From an uncultured Lachnospiraceae bacterium (lineage in GTDB: Bacteria; Bacillota; Clostridia; Lachnospirales; Lachnospiraceae): DNA of 13,910 bases. The stretch lies in contig CAJURT010000063.1 of the NCBI GenBank assembly GCA_910588875.1, positions 1 to 13,910 of the forward strand, read 5' to 3'. The translations under genes were made by a program, and so were the position numbers. This document shows positions 8,326-13,809 of the stretch, piece after piece (within the stretch, counting starts at the first letter, position 1; the number at the start of each line of letters is the position of its first letter). The notes below the pieces were generated by a model, which was given only the letters and a program-made list of their open reading frames with translations, made no database searches and had not been told where the DNA came from.

Positions 8326-8354
8326 AGTATAGCATTAATCCAAGGAGCATGCAA
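8326..8354 (-). promoter_or_regulatory. Probable promoter of the O-antigen ligase-like gene, framed by an inverted repeat
   Basis: On the minus strand a -10 TATACT (8326-8331) is preceded by TGC, an extended -10, and lies 17 bases from a weak -35 TTGCAT (8349-8354). Perfect 8-base arms CATGCTCC (8318-8325) and GGAGCATG (8344-8351) enclose the -10 and most of the spacer, with 18 bases between them. This could be an operator. Confidence 0.6.
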
Positions 8355-8388
8355 GTGCCGCTAAATAGCATTCGGATGCAATGTCTTG

Positions 8389-9192
8389 TCACCAGTCGAC
8401 AATTTGGTTGATGATATTCTGCTGTTCTGTGCTGGTTTTTCTGAGATAAATACGGGTGGTTTCAATGCTTTCATGTCCCATCAAATCAGCCAGCATGGAG
8501 ATATCATTATACCGGTCCAGAAAGCTTTTGGCAAAACGGTGGCGGAAGGAGTGGGGGTATATCACAGAAGGATCAAGATCATACTTTAAGGCCAGCTTTT
8601 TCAGTTGTCCGGCAAGCCCGCGGGATGAGATGCGTTCCCCAAAGCGATTGGTAAAAATAAATCCGCTTTGGCGGTTATTTTCCGAAAGCCATACAAGCGC
8701 TTCTTTCTTTAAGGCAGCAGGAATATAGATCCTCCGCAGTTTTCCGCCTTTGGAGTAAAGATCAAGATAACCTATTTTTACATGCTCTGATTTGATTTGT
8801 ACCAGTTCACTGACACGTGCGCCGGTAGCTGCGAGAAAACGTACCACAAAATACCAATAGATTTCCCCATCTTGTTTTAGCCGGTTTTTGAAATAAAGGT
8901 AGTCGGCCTCGCTGATGACATTTTCCAGAAAAGGCTTCTGCTGTACCTTGACTGTGGTCAGCTTCCAGGAGGTCTTCTGGATGCTTTCCAGGTAACAGTT
9001 CAAAGCCCGGATCCGCAGATTGACAGTCTGTGGTTTGTAGTTTTCGATGAGATGCACTTTGTAGTCACGGAGATTCTTTTTTGTGACTTTGTCGTAGCGT
9101 TTTTCATACTGGCTGACTGCGCACATGTAGGATAAAATTGTGTTGGCCGACAGGTTCTGTTCTCTCAGGTACTCTTCGAATGTTTTGTTCAT
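8389..9192 (-). CDS. Tyrosine recombinase (phage integrase family, XerC/D-like)
   Basis: This 267-aa protein has the two-domain layout of a small site-specific recombinase: an N-terminal SAM-like core-binding domain (about 1-85, EYLREQNLSANTILSY) and a catalytic domain with the complete set R126 (ATGARVSEL), K148 (YSKGGK), H214 and R217 (HSFRHR), H240 (LMGHESIETT) and nucleophile Y249. All residues needed for strand exchange are present. ATG 9192 is chosen over a longer upstream reading because AAGGAG lies 7 bases before it. It sits between two surface genes on the same strand, not beside an excisionase or phage genes, which suggests a chromosomal DNA-inversion or local recombinase rather than a prophage integrase. 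That role is inferred. Its target site is not identified. Confidence 0.92.
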   Translation of the reverse strand: MNKTFEEYLREQNLSANTILSYMCAVSQYEKRYDKVTKKNLRDYKVHLIENYKPQTVNLRIRALNCYLESIQKTSWKLTTVKVQQKPFLENVISEADYLYFKNRLKQDGEIYWYFVVRFLAATGARVSELVQIKSEHVKIGYLDLYSKGGKLRRIYIPAALKKEALVWLSENNRQSGFIFTNRFGERISSRGLAGQLKKLALKYDLDPSVIYPHSFRHRFAKSFLDRYNDISMLADLMGHESIETTRIYLRKTSTEQQNIINQIVDW

Positions 9193-9240
9193 AGCTTTTC
9201 TCCTTTTCGTATTGATGATTGAAAATTTACTCGTTACCTG

Positions 9241-9262
9241 CTTATTATACAACTATTATAAG
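9241..9262 (-). promoter_or_regulatory. Dyad at the probable promoter of the recombinase gene
   Basis: Arms CTTATTATA (9241-9249) and TATTATAAG (9254-9262) are complementary at 8 of 9 positions, with 4 bases between them. Read on the minus strand this holds two TATAAT hexamers (9244-9249 and 9255-9260). Neither has a good -35 at 16-18 bases. It could be an autoregulatory operator, a recombination core, or only AT-rich promoter sequence. Confidence 0.45.
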
Positions 9263-9376
9263 TATTGGGGCGAGAGATCGTCTTGAAGTCGGAAGAAATT
9301 TGAAACTTTAGGTATAGGAGAGAGGGGAGAAAAGCCAGGGGAAGTGGGAGGAGAAGAACCGAACTATAGACGATTG

Positions 9377-9408
9377 AAAAACCCCGGGGCATTTGCCTCG
9401 GGGTTTTT
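9377..9408. terminator. Bidirectional intrinsic terminator
   Basis: CCCCGGGGC (9382-9390) pairs with GCCTCGGGG (9395-9403), with one G-T wobble, around loop ATTT. AAAAA precedes and TTTTT follows, so a U-run is present in either direction. It lies 57 bases after the stop of the wall-binding gene on the minus strand and is best read as its terminator. It also keeps that gene's transcription from the recombinase. Confidence 0.92.
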
Positions 9409-9464
9409 CTGAAGTTGGGGATTTGGAGTTAGCCAGATCCCCTTTTTAGGATTACTGGGTATTA

Positions 9465-11321
9465 TTATTTGCCGTTTGTGGTTGTATGGGCATCTACAAC
9501 ATAATCTTCCCACTTGGAACCAGTTGTAATAGAGGTGCCATCTGCCTTGGTTGCAGAAGTGCCGCTCTTCAGTTTCAGGTTCTTGTTGTTTGTATACAAC
9601 TTAAGTGCAGATTTGTATACATAGAAATACCAGTCATCACCATCTTTGGCTGCACTCTTTGTTTTCTGGATATTACCGCTGCTATTTACTAAGTAATACT
9701 TATACGGGGCATCATCATTCGTCTGCAATTTGGAGATATCCGTAAAGCTGACAGTCTCATCATCTGTGTTCTTGAAGGTCAGCAGAGTTCCCACTGAACC
9801 TGTCTTGAGATCCTGAGAAGATACCTTTTCTACCTTCACACCGCCGACATTGATGTCAATGGAACTTCCATTTGGACGAACCTTAACAACCTGATATTTA
9901 TCATCTTTGCCAGCTTCAATCCGGCAGCCATATTTATAGATGTATTTGTTGTCATCAACACCTGTCAGACCCCGGCCTTTGCCTTCAGCGCCGCCAGTCT
10001 TGCTGAACATGAAGTGGAAGGTTTCCCCATCCAAAGTTACGGTGGTTGCACCAGTCTTCATTGCCCCGTCGCTGTCTTCGTCGTTACCAAAATAATACAG
10101 GGTGGAATTTGAAGTCAAAGCATAACTGCTCTTGCCATCCAGCAGGTCATTCAATTCATCGGCATCAACATCGTCATCCAGCACGTTCAGAATAACGCCA
10201 TCTGCCGGGTTCACATCCATCAATACCAGGCCGGACAGCATAGCACCACCCTTTTCATCGCCAGCGGTAGCGGTGCCCTCAGGACGGAAGCCATAGTATT
10301 TGCCTTTGATCTTCTTGATCTGTCCGGAAACGACCTGGCCATTCCCATCTGCATAATACCATCTCTCGGTTTCATCGTCTGCGTCATTGTTAGCGAAAGT
10401 ACCATTATTTCCAAACTGGGAATAATTGCTCAGGAATACATTGTCATTGTCCTCGTGGGGGGCAACTACCTTGAACCAGCCCTTGGTCACACGTGCGCCG
10501 TCATCTGCATTGTTGAAGTATCTCCAGCTTGAGGTTGATGCTACACTGGCAGGAGTTCTCAGACTGTCTCCAGAAGTAGCAAGGGTCCATTCATAAGCCA
10601 TGACACCGCGGTCATCGAAACCATATCTGCGGCCGTTGATCTTGGACTCAGATATCTCATTATCACTGGTATTGCGCCTCTTTTGGCCATTTGACTTGAA
10701 ATTGAACCAATGCTCCATGTCATCATCTTCGATATTGTCATGGACATAGATTTTCTGCCATCCGGTCTTCATGGCGCCGTCATCCCAGGAACCCAGGTAA
10801 TAAGTTGCCGTGATCCAGCCATCCTCATCTGTTTCACGCTCGCCAACCGTATTTACCCAGCCATACAGCATTTTACCTTCATCATCAAAGGCATATCTTT
10901 TGCCGTCGATGGTTTTGAAACGGGTATTGCCAGTATCCGGGCCTTTGTATGCTTTACCGTTGGACTGCATATAGTAGTAGTTGTACTCAGCCGGATCATC
11001 GTCATCATCCTGCTCTTCATTGACAACCTTAACCCAGGTATTCCGAACCATAACACCGTTGGAATCCACATAATAGGTGTCGTTGTCGTCTTCGATCAGC
11101 TTATCGATTGCCATGGCGCCGCCTTCTTCGGCATCCAGCCAGTACCAGTTATCGCCGGATTTCTTCCAGGCATCCTCCACTCTGTTGCCATCCTTGTCAT
11201 AGAAATACCAGGTTCCATCCTCTTCCACCCAGCCGGTAGCTGCGAAGGAAGTCATGGAAGCGCCGATGGCAAGCAGGGCTGCTGCAGATGCGACTGCAAC
11301 TACTTTTGTCTGCTTTCTCAT
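9465..11321 (-). CDS. Secreted cell-wall-binding repeat protein
   Basis: This 618-aa protein has a Sec signal peptide (charged MRKQTK, hydrophobic stretch 7-24, likely cleavage after TSFA at 27). The mature protein is rich in aromatic and acidic residues and carries degenerate cell-wall-binding (CW_binding_1 / choline-binding) repeats, for example GWVEEDGTWYFYDKDGN, KSGDNWYWLD, GKRYAFDDEGKMLYGWV (140-156) and GRRYGFDDRGVMAYEW (230-245). Repeats are clear to about residue 365 and looser after that. Poly-Asp stretches occur (DDDDD 105-109). There is no LPxTG motif and no catalytic domain that I recognise, so attachment is probably non-covalent through the repeats. ATG 11321 is followed directly by the signal peptide, with AAAGGAGAG about 10 bases upstream. 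Terminator 9377-9408 follows it. The ligand and function are unknown. Confidence 0.87.
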   Translation of the reverse strand: MRKQTKVVAVASAAALLAIGASMTSFAATGWVEEDGTWYFYDKDGNRVEDAWKKSGDNWYWLDAEEGGAMAIDKLIEDDNDTYYVDSNGVMVRNTWVKVVNEEQDDDDDPAEYNYYYMQSNGKAYKGPDTGNTRFKTIDGKRYAFDDEGKMLYGWVNTVGERETDEDGWITATYYLGSWDDGAMKTGWQKIYVHDNIEDDDMEHWFNFKSNGQKRRNTSDNEISESKINGRRYGFDDRGVMAYEWTLATSGDSLRTPASVASTSSWRYFNNADDGARVTKGWFKVVAPHEDNDNVFLSNYSQFGNNGTFANNDADDETERWYYADGNGQVVSGQIKKIKGKYYGFRPEGTATAGDEKGGAMLSGLVLMDVNPADGVILNVLDDDVDADELNDLLDGKSSYALTSNSTLYYFGNDEDSDGAMKTGATTVTLDGETFHFMFSKTGGAEGKGRGLTGVDDNKYIYKYGCRIEAGKDDKYQVVKVRPNGSSIDINVGGVKVEKVSSQDLKTGSVGTLLTFKNTDDETVSFTDISKLQTNDDAPYKYYLVNSSGNIQKTKSAAKDGDDWYFYVYKSALKLYTNNKNLKLKSGTSATKADGTSITTGSKWEDYVVDAHTTTNGK

Positions 11322-11371
11322 AATGAATGCACTCTCCTTTTCCTTTTTGAAATTCCTAAAATTGCCTTTTG

Positions 11372-11414
11372 GGATGCCTGTTTGGCATCCAGATGGTATT
11401 ATACTTCGTATAAT
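11372..11414 (-). promoter_or_regulatory. Promoter region of the wall-binding gene with two hairpins
   Basis: A perfect inverted repeat, ATTATAC (11398-11404) and GTATAAT (11408-11414) with 3 bases between, supplies a minus-strand -10 TATAAT at 11398-11403; its -35 is poor. The start predicted near 11391 falls at the edge of a second perfect inverted repeat, GGATGCC (11372-11378) and GGCATCC (11384-11390) with 5 bases between. The mRNA would therefore begin with a GC-rich stem-loop. Confidence 0.5.
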
Positions 11415-11472
11415 GGCAATTATTGGAATGGGGAAATTGCGGTATTACCTGAAACTTATTCCCTTAATTTGG

Positions 11473-11500
11473 TTGAGGATCTTTAAAATCATGTTATACT
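11473..11500 (+). promoter_or_regulatory. Possible + strand promoter before the ATPase remnant
   Basis: TTGAGG (11473-11478), 16 bases, then TATACT (11495-11500) preceded by TGT form an extended -10 promoter on the plus strand, divergent from the wall-binding gene. It would read into the broken ATPase fragment. AAAGGA and an ATG at 11555 follow, opening a 31-codon frame that has no likeness to a known protein. Confidence 0.4.
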
Positions 11501-11511
11501 ATTAATGGGCA

Positions 11512-12014
11512 TTGTTCTGTGGAGACAAGGATAATTATAAGAAAGGATCTCTATATGAAAAACTTCTCGATTACCCGGAACTACATAGAATGCTCCATGC
11601 AATTTTGTTCAATGGCCGTGAATTTTCTTATAATCCGGATAACAAAGTAATTGATATCGGGGTGATGTTTGGGTTCTTAAAAGAAAGGAACGGATAAGTG
11701 CATATTGCAAATCGGGTCTTTGAGACCCGTATGTATAATTATTTCATGCCAGAGGAACTGATCCAGCAAGTAGCCTCAGTTCCTCCAGTTTATAGCCCAA
11801 ACCAGTTTGTAAAAACAATGTTTTAGATATGGATTTAGTTATGCGGAAATTTCTTGAATATTTTACAGATATTTACCGTAATAATGGCGACAAATTTATC
11901 GAAGAGAACGGACGCCGACTCTTTCTGTTATTTTTAAAACCTATCATTAATGGAGGAGGGAATTATTATGTTGAGGCAAGAACACATGACATGATCCGGA
12001 CAGATATTGTAATT
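11512..12014 (+). pseudogene. Broken C-terminal fragment of an AAA-ATPase-like / PD-(D/E)XK (DUF1703-type) protein
   Basis: The first frame (11512-11694) reads LYEKLLDYPELHRMLHAILF, FNGREFSYNPDNKV and VMFGFLKERNG. It is cut by TAA at 11695-11697 where the family usually has a residue such as Lys; the same frame then continues VHIANRVFETRMYNYFMPEE. At the A-run 11811-11815 the frame shifts, and one extra A would restore KNNVLDMDLVMRKF. The second frame (from 11829) gives FLLFLKPIINGGGNYYVEAR and RTDIVI, the start of the C-terminal nuclease domain. Likeness is lost at about 12014, before the ExK catalytic pair. The N-terminal ATPase domain is missing. These proteins are common as multicopy, often decayed genes in Lachnospiraceae. 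It is not functional. Confidence 0.82.
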
Positions 12015-12114
12015 CGATTGTATTGCATTACCTCTTTGTGGATAAAAGTATTAGCACTTTGCATGAACCTTAAGACGTATTTTAATACTCTCTCCGCATA
12101 TTGTAGATCAGCTA
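12015..12114. other. AT-rich spacer without a recognisable feature
   Basis: This stretch lies between the broken ATPase fragment and the toxin stop codon. The plus-strand frame stays open to 12149 but loses family likeness. No terminator with a T-run is visible for the toxin operon on the minus strand. Confidence 0.4.
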
Positions 12115-12528
12115 TTATAGAATTTGTAAAAGGATTTGGGCCGGGGTAAGTATGGGAATGCCAAATTCTTCAAAATCCCTTTTATTTCGTGTAACAATGC
12201 AGTCACAATGTATAGATTTGGCACAAGTAGCAACAAGGCAATCCTCGAAATCCTTTGCCCTTTTCTGAAATGCGGTAAGAATGTCATCGTTTGTAACACT
12301 GCACACCTTGACAATTTCCAAAAGCTTTCCTACTGCTTTATATGCAAGGTCAGTGCTATGGGTGTATTTTCTTACAAGGTAGTAGATGTCGGTGACCGAA
12401 GATGCAGATACAAATCCTTCTATTTTATGCTTTTCACAAAGCCCCAGAACTTTGTATGAGTCTTCCACAAAAGGCTCTCTTTCCAGCAAAACATCAATGA
12501 TTATATTTGTATCACACATTATTTTCAT
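12115..12528 (-). CDS. PIN-domain ribonuclease toxin (VapC-like)
   Basis: This 137-aa protein has the PIN-domain order of acidic residues: D6 in MCDTNIIIDVLL, D47 in SSVTDIYYL (where many relatives have Glu), D96 in DFEDCLVATCA, and D118 in TRNKRDFEEFGIPILTP. PIN toxins are Mg-dependent RNases that cleave specific RNAs when free of antitoxin. It overlaps the antitoxin gene by 17 bases on the same strand. Its own ribosome binding site is weak (AGGAG about 13 bases upstream), so translation is probably coupled to the antitoxin. The reading frame is intact, in contrast to the decayed genes on both sides. RNA target unknown. Confidence 0.88.
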   Translation of the reverse strand: MKIMCDTNIIIDVLLEREPFVEDSYKVLGLCEKHKIEGFVSASSVTDIYYLVRKYTHSTDLAYKAVGKLLEIVKVCSVTNDDILTAFQKRAKDFEDCLVATCAKSIHCDCIVTRNKRDFEEFGIPILTPAQILLQIL

Positions 12529-12739
12529 ACTTTAACAGCCGCTCCTCTCGTAAAGATTGGTTATCAATGTCAGAAGGGGCATTTCTTAACATTCCACGCA
12601 GGGAATCTATAGCAGAAATTTGGGGATTTACAACTTTAGCAACTGTTTTTCCATTACGAGTGATGAAGATATCTTCTGTAGCAATCAATTCAAGATATTT
12701 TCCAAAATTGGTTTTGAATTCTGTTGCTGTAACAACCAT
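12512..12739 (-). CDS. Phd/YefM-family antitoxin
   Basis: This 75-aa protein begins MVVTATEFKTNFGKYLELIA, followed by EDIFITRNGKTVAKVV, the typical Phd/YefM DNA-binding N-terminal domain. The C-terminal part (SAIDSLRGML to EERLLKYE) is the segment that usually neutralises the toxin. The start is clear: AAAGGAGG lies 8 bases before ATG 12739. It is the first gene of the pair and overlaps the toxin start by 17 bases. By family analogy it represses its own operon, binding the dyad over the promoter just upstream. Antitoxin of a VapC-like toxin from a Phd/YefM family is a known mix. Confidence 0.88.
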   Translation of the reverse strand: MVVTATEFKTNFGKYLELIATEDIFITRNGKTVAKVVNPQISAIDSLRGMLRNAPSDIDNQSLREERLLKYENNV

Positions 12740-12758
12740 AATAAAATCCTCCTTTTAT

Positions 12759-12809
12759 ATGATTTACTCTTATTATATGCGATTTTAGCCATATAATCAA
12801 TAAAATCAT
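12759..12809 (-). promoter_or_regulatory. Toxin-antitoxin promoter with nested operator-like dyads
   Basis: On the minus strand -35 TTGATT (12795-12800) and -10 TATAAT (12772-12777) are 17 bases apart. Perfect 8-base arms ATTATATG (12772-12779) and CATATAAT (12790-12797) cover the -10 and touch the -35. An outer pair, ATGATTT (12759-12765) and AAATCAT (12803-12809), has almost the same centre. This is the expected place for autorepression by the antitoxin. Confidence 0.72.
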
Positions 12810-12860
12810 GCGAAATATAAAAGAAAAAGGCTTGAATATGTTCGATATAAGAGCATTTTA

Positions 12861-12888
12861 TATAAGAATAGGGGTTCTTATAATTTTT
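12861..12888 (+). terminator. AT-rich hairpin followed by T-run
   Basis: TATAAGAA (12861-12868) pairs perfectly with TTCTTATA (12875-12882) around loop TAGGGG, and TTTTT follows at 12884-12888. It would terminate + strand transcription, but no plus-strand gene here needs it. The stem is weak because it is mostly A-T pairs. Confidence 0.35.
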
Positions 12889-12930
12889 GTAAAAGCATAG
12901 ATGATACGCATATTTTGACCATCACTTCTA

Positions 12931-13280
12931 TTATTTCTTCCCTATAACATAAATACAAATAGGAATATAGTAAAAAAGGAGGTTGCCGCACTGAATAGAC
13001 GGCAACCCCATCTCTAATATATTCTGATAAAACAGAAGTGAATTATGGTTATCTTCAAAGTGTTTTTTGTCCCTTAACAGTATGAAAAGAGATACTTCTT
13101 GTTCGAGTGAAATATCACTTGCCATTTCTGCAGTGGAACTTCTAACCTTACTTACATCTTTTGCATCGCAATTTAAAACAATCATAAGATCTATGTCCGA
13201 TTCTTCTGTATTGTCCCCATATGTATAAAAGCCATAAAGGATTATATTGTCCAGCATATCCATAGAACACTTTTATTCAT
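12931..13280 (-). pseudogene. Decayed MNT-type nucleotidyltransferase (MntA-like antitoxin family)
   Basis: The readable part (ATG 13263 to 12931) encodes 110 aa with ILYGFYTYGDNTEESDIDLM, a version of the minimal nucleotidyltransferase pattern YGSYARGD..SDID. The key Ser is Phe and the Ala-Arg is Thr-Tyr, while the D-x-D survives. ATG 13263 has no ribosome binding site. ATG 13280 has a good one (AAGGTGAT), but its frame ends after 12 codons; one added base would join it to the conserved frame. Near the 3' end, one extra G in the run in GATGGGG would give MGVAVYSVRQPP, closer to what the family shows. At least one and probably two frameshifts plus altered active-site residues point to a dead gene. 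MNT proteins often pair with HEPN toxins; no HEPN gene is recognised here. Confidence 0.65.
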
Positions 13281-13456
13281 ATTATATCACCTTGCTCATC
13301 GCATTCTATTTGAAAGATTATATCTTTTGTATATATAATTTTATCAGATACAGCATTAATCTTTTTTCTTTCTTCTATCCAACGATCATTTAGTTTTAAA
13401 ATAAGTGTATCAATTACTCCTTCTGAAATTGAAGCCCGGCAAAAACAGTATGAACA
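13277..13456 (-). pseudogene. Unrecognised 59-codon open fragment upstream of the MNT remnant
   Basis: From just after a stop at 13457-13459 the frame runs to TGA 13277-13279, giving a charged C-terminal tail (for example GVIDTLILKLNDRWIEERKK). It has no usable start codon. Its stop overlaps the ribosome-bound ATG 13280 of the MNT remnant in an ATGA arrangement, which suggests an original translationally coupled gene pair. A one-base shift near 13416 would join it to the preceding 46-aa frame. I do not recognise the family. Confidence 0.4.
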
Positions 13457-13554
13457 TTATCGGGATAAAAACTGTCATTCAAGATTGCGAAGATATAACA
13501 AAAGGCGGCAAATATATACTCAATACGCTTCTTGTAATCTTCGGAATAGTTCAT
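13414..13554 (-). pseudogene. Small 46-aa frame, N-terminus resembling a mobile-element sigma-like gene
   Basis: ATG 13554 has GGGAT about 7-10 bases upstream. The first 19 residues (MNYSEDYKKRIEYIFAAFC) recall the start of the small sigma-70-like proteins of Tn916/Tn1549-type conjugative elements, from memory only. After Cys19 the likeness stops and the frame ends at 13414. This looks like a junction in which the front of one gene was joined to the tail of another. Confidence 0.35.
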
Positions 13555-13584
13555 TTTTTCATCCCTTCTTCCCGGTAGGGGCTA

Positions 13585-13662
13585 TTACAACAAATGCCCG
13601 GACAGAATACTTTGCTGTGTGAAACAGTTTTTTAATAACCGTCTGTTAACCGATAGAAACAT
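13585..13662 (-). CDS. Possible 25-aa small peptide with strong ribosome binding site
   Basis: ATG 13662 is preceded 7 bases upstream by AAGGAGG (plus-strand CCTCCTT, 13670-13676), the best ribosome binding site in the right-hand region. It encodes MFLSVNRRLLKNCFTQQSIL plus five residues and stops at 13585. It lies 30 bases before the 46-aa frame on the same strand. It may be a leader peptide of the mobile-element remnant. No family recognised. Confidence 0.35.
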   Translation of the reverse strand: MFLSVNRRLLKNCFTQQSILSGHLL

Positions 13663-13766
13663 GGCAATACCTCCTTGATGCCACCATAAGCATTTTATTA
13701 ACATAATGAAATAAGCGGCTCTGAATTTTATAACTGTCCATAAAATATTATCACGCATGAGTAATG
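13663..13766. other. Short AT-rich stretch without a supported gene
   Basis: I see no conserved frame, terminator T-run or good promoter here beyond the ribosome binding site that belongs to the small peptide. A 16-codon frame on the minus strand starting inside the neighbouring hairpin (MTEKEKSRRTAIITHA) is too short and has no binding site. Confidence 0.3.
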
Positions 13767-13809
13767 ATTGCTGTACGACGGCTTTTTTCTTTTTCCGTCA
13801 TACGGCAAT
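13767..13809. repeat. Large imperfect hairpin abutting the acetyltransferase stop
   Basis: ATTGC (13767-13771) and GTACGACGG (13773-13781) pair with CCGTCATAC (13795-13803) and GCAAT (13805-13809): a 15-position stem with one mismatch and one wobble, around a 13-base pyrimidine loop on +. It begins immediately after the minus-strand stop codon of the acetyltransferase, so it may act as its terminator, although no T-run follows on that strand. Confidence 0.6.

Noticed and set aside
8329..8372. Direct repeat ATAGCATT at 8329-8336 and 8365-8372
   Set aside because: Only 8 bases in an intergenic region, with no flanking structure; likely chance, although it lies near the recombinase gene.
11402..11415. 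loxP-like stretch ACTTCGTATAATG
   Set aside because: It matches one side of loxP for 13 bases but lacks the second arm and the proper 8-base spacer. It is explained by the -10 dyad, and no Cre-like partner is implied.
10710..11486. Plus-strand open frame of 258 codons opposite the wall-binding gene
   Set aside because: It is antisense to the biased codons of the repeat protein, with no ribosome binding site and no recognisable domain.
12136..12459. Plus-strand open frame of 107 codons opposite the PIN toxin
   Set aside because: Antisense to a well-supported toxin gene; no recognisable motif.
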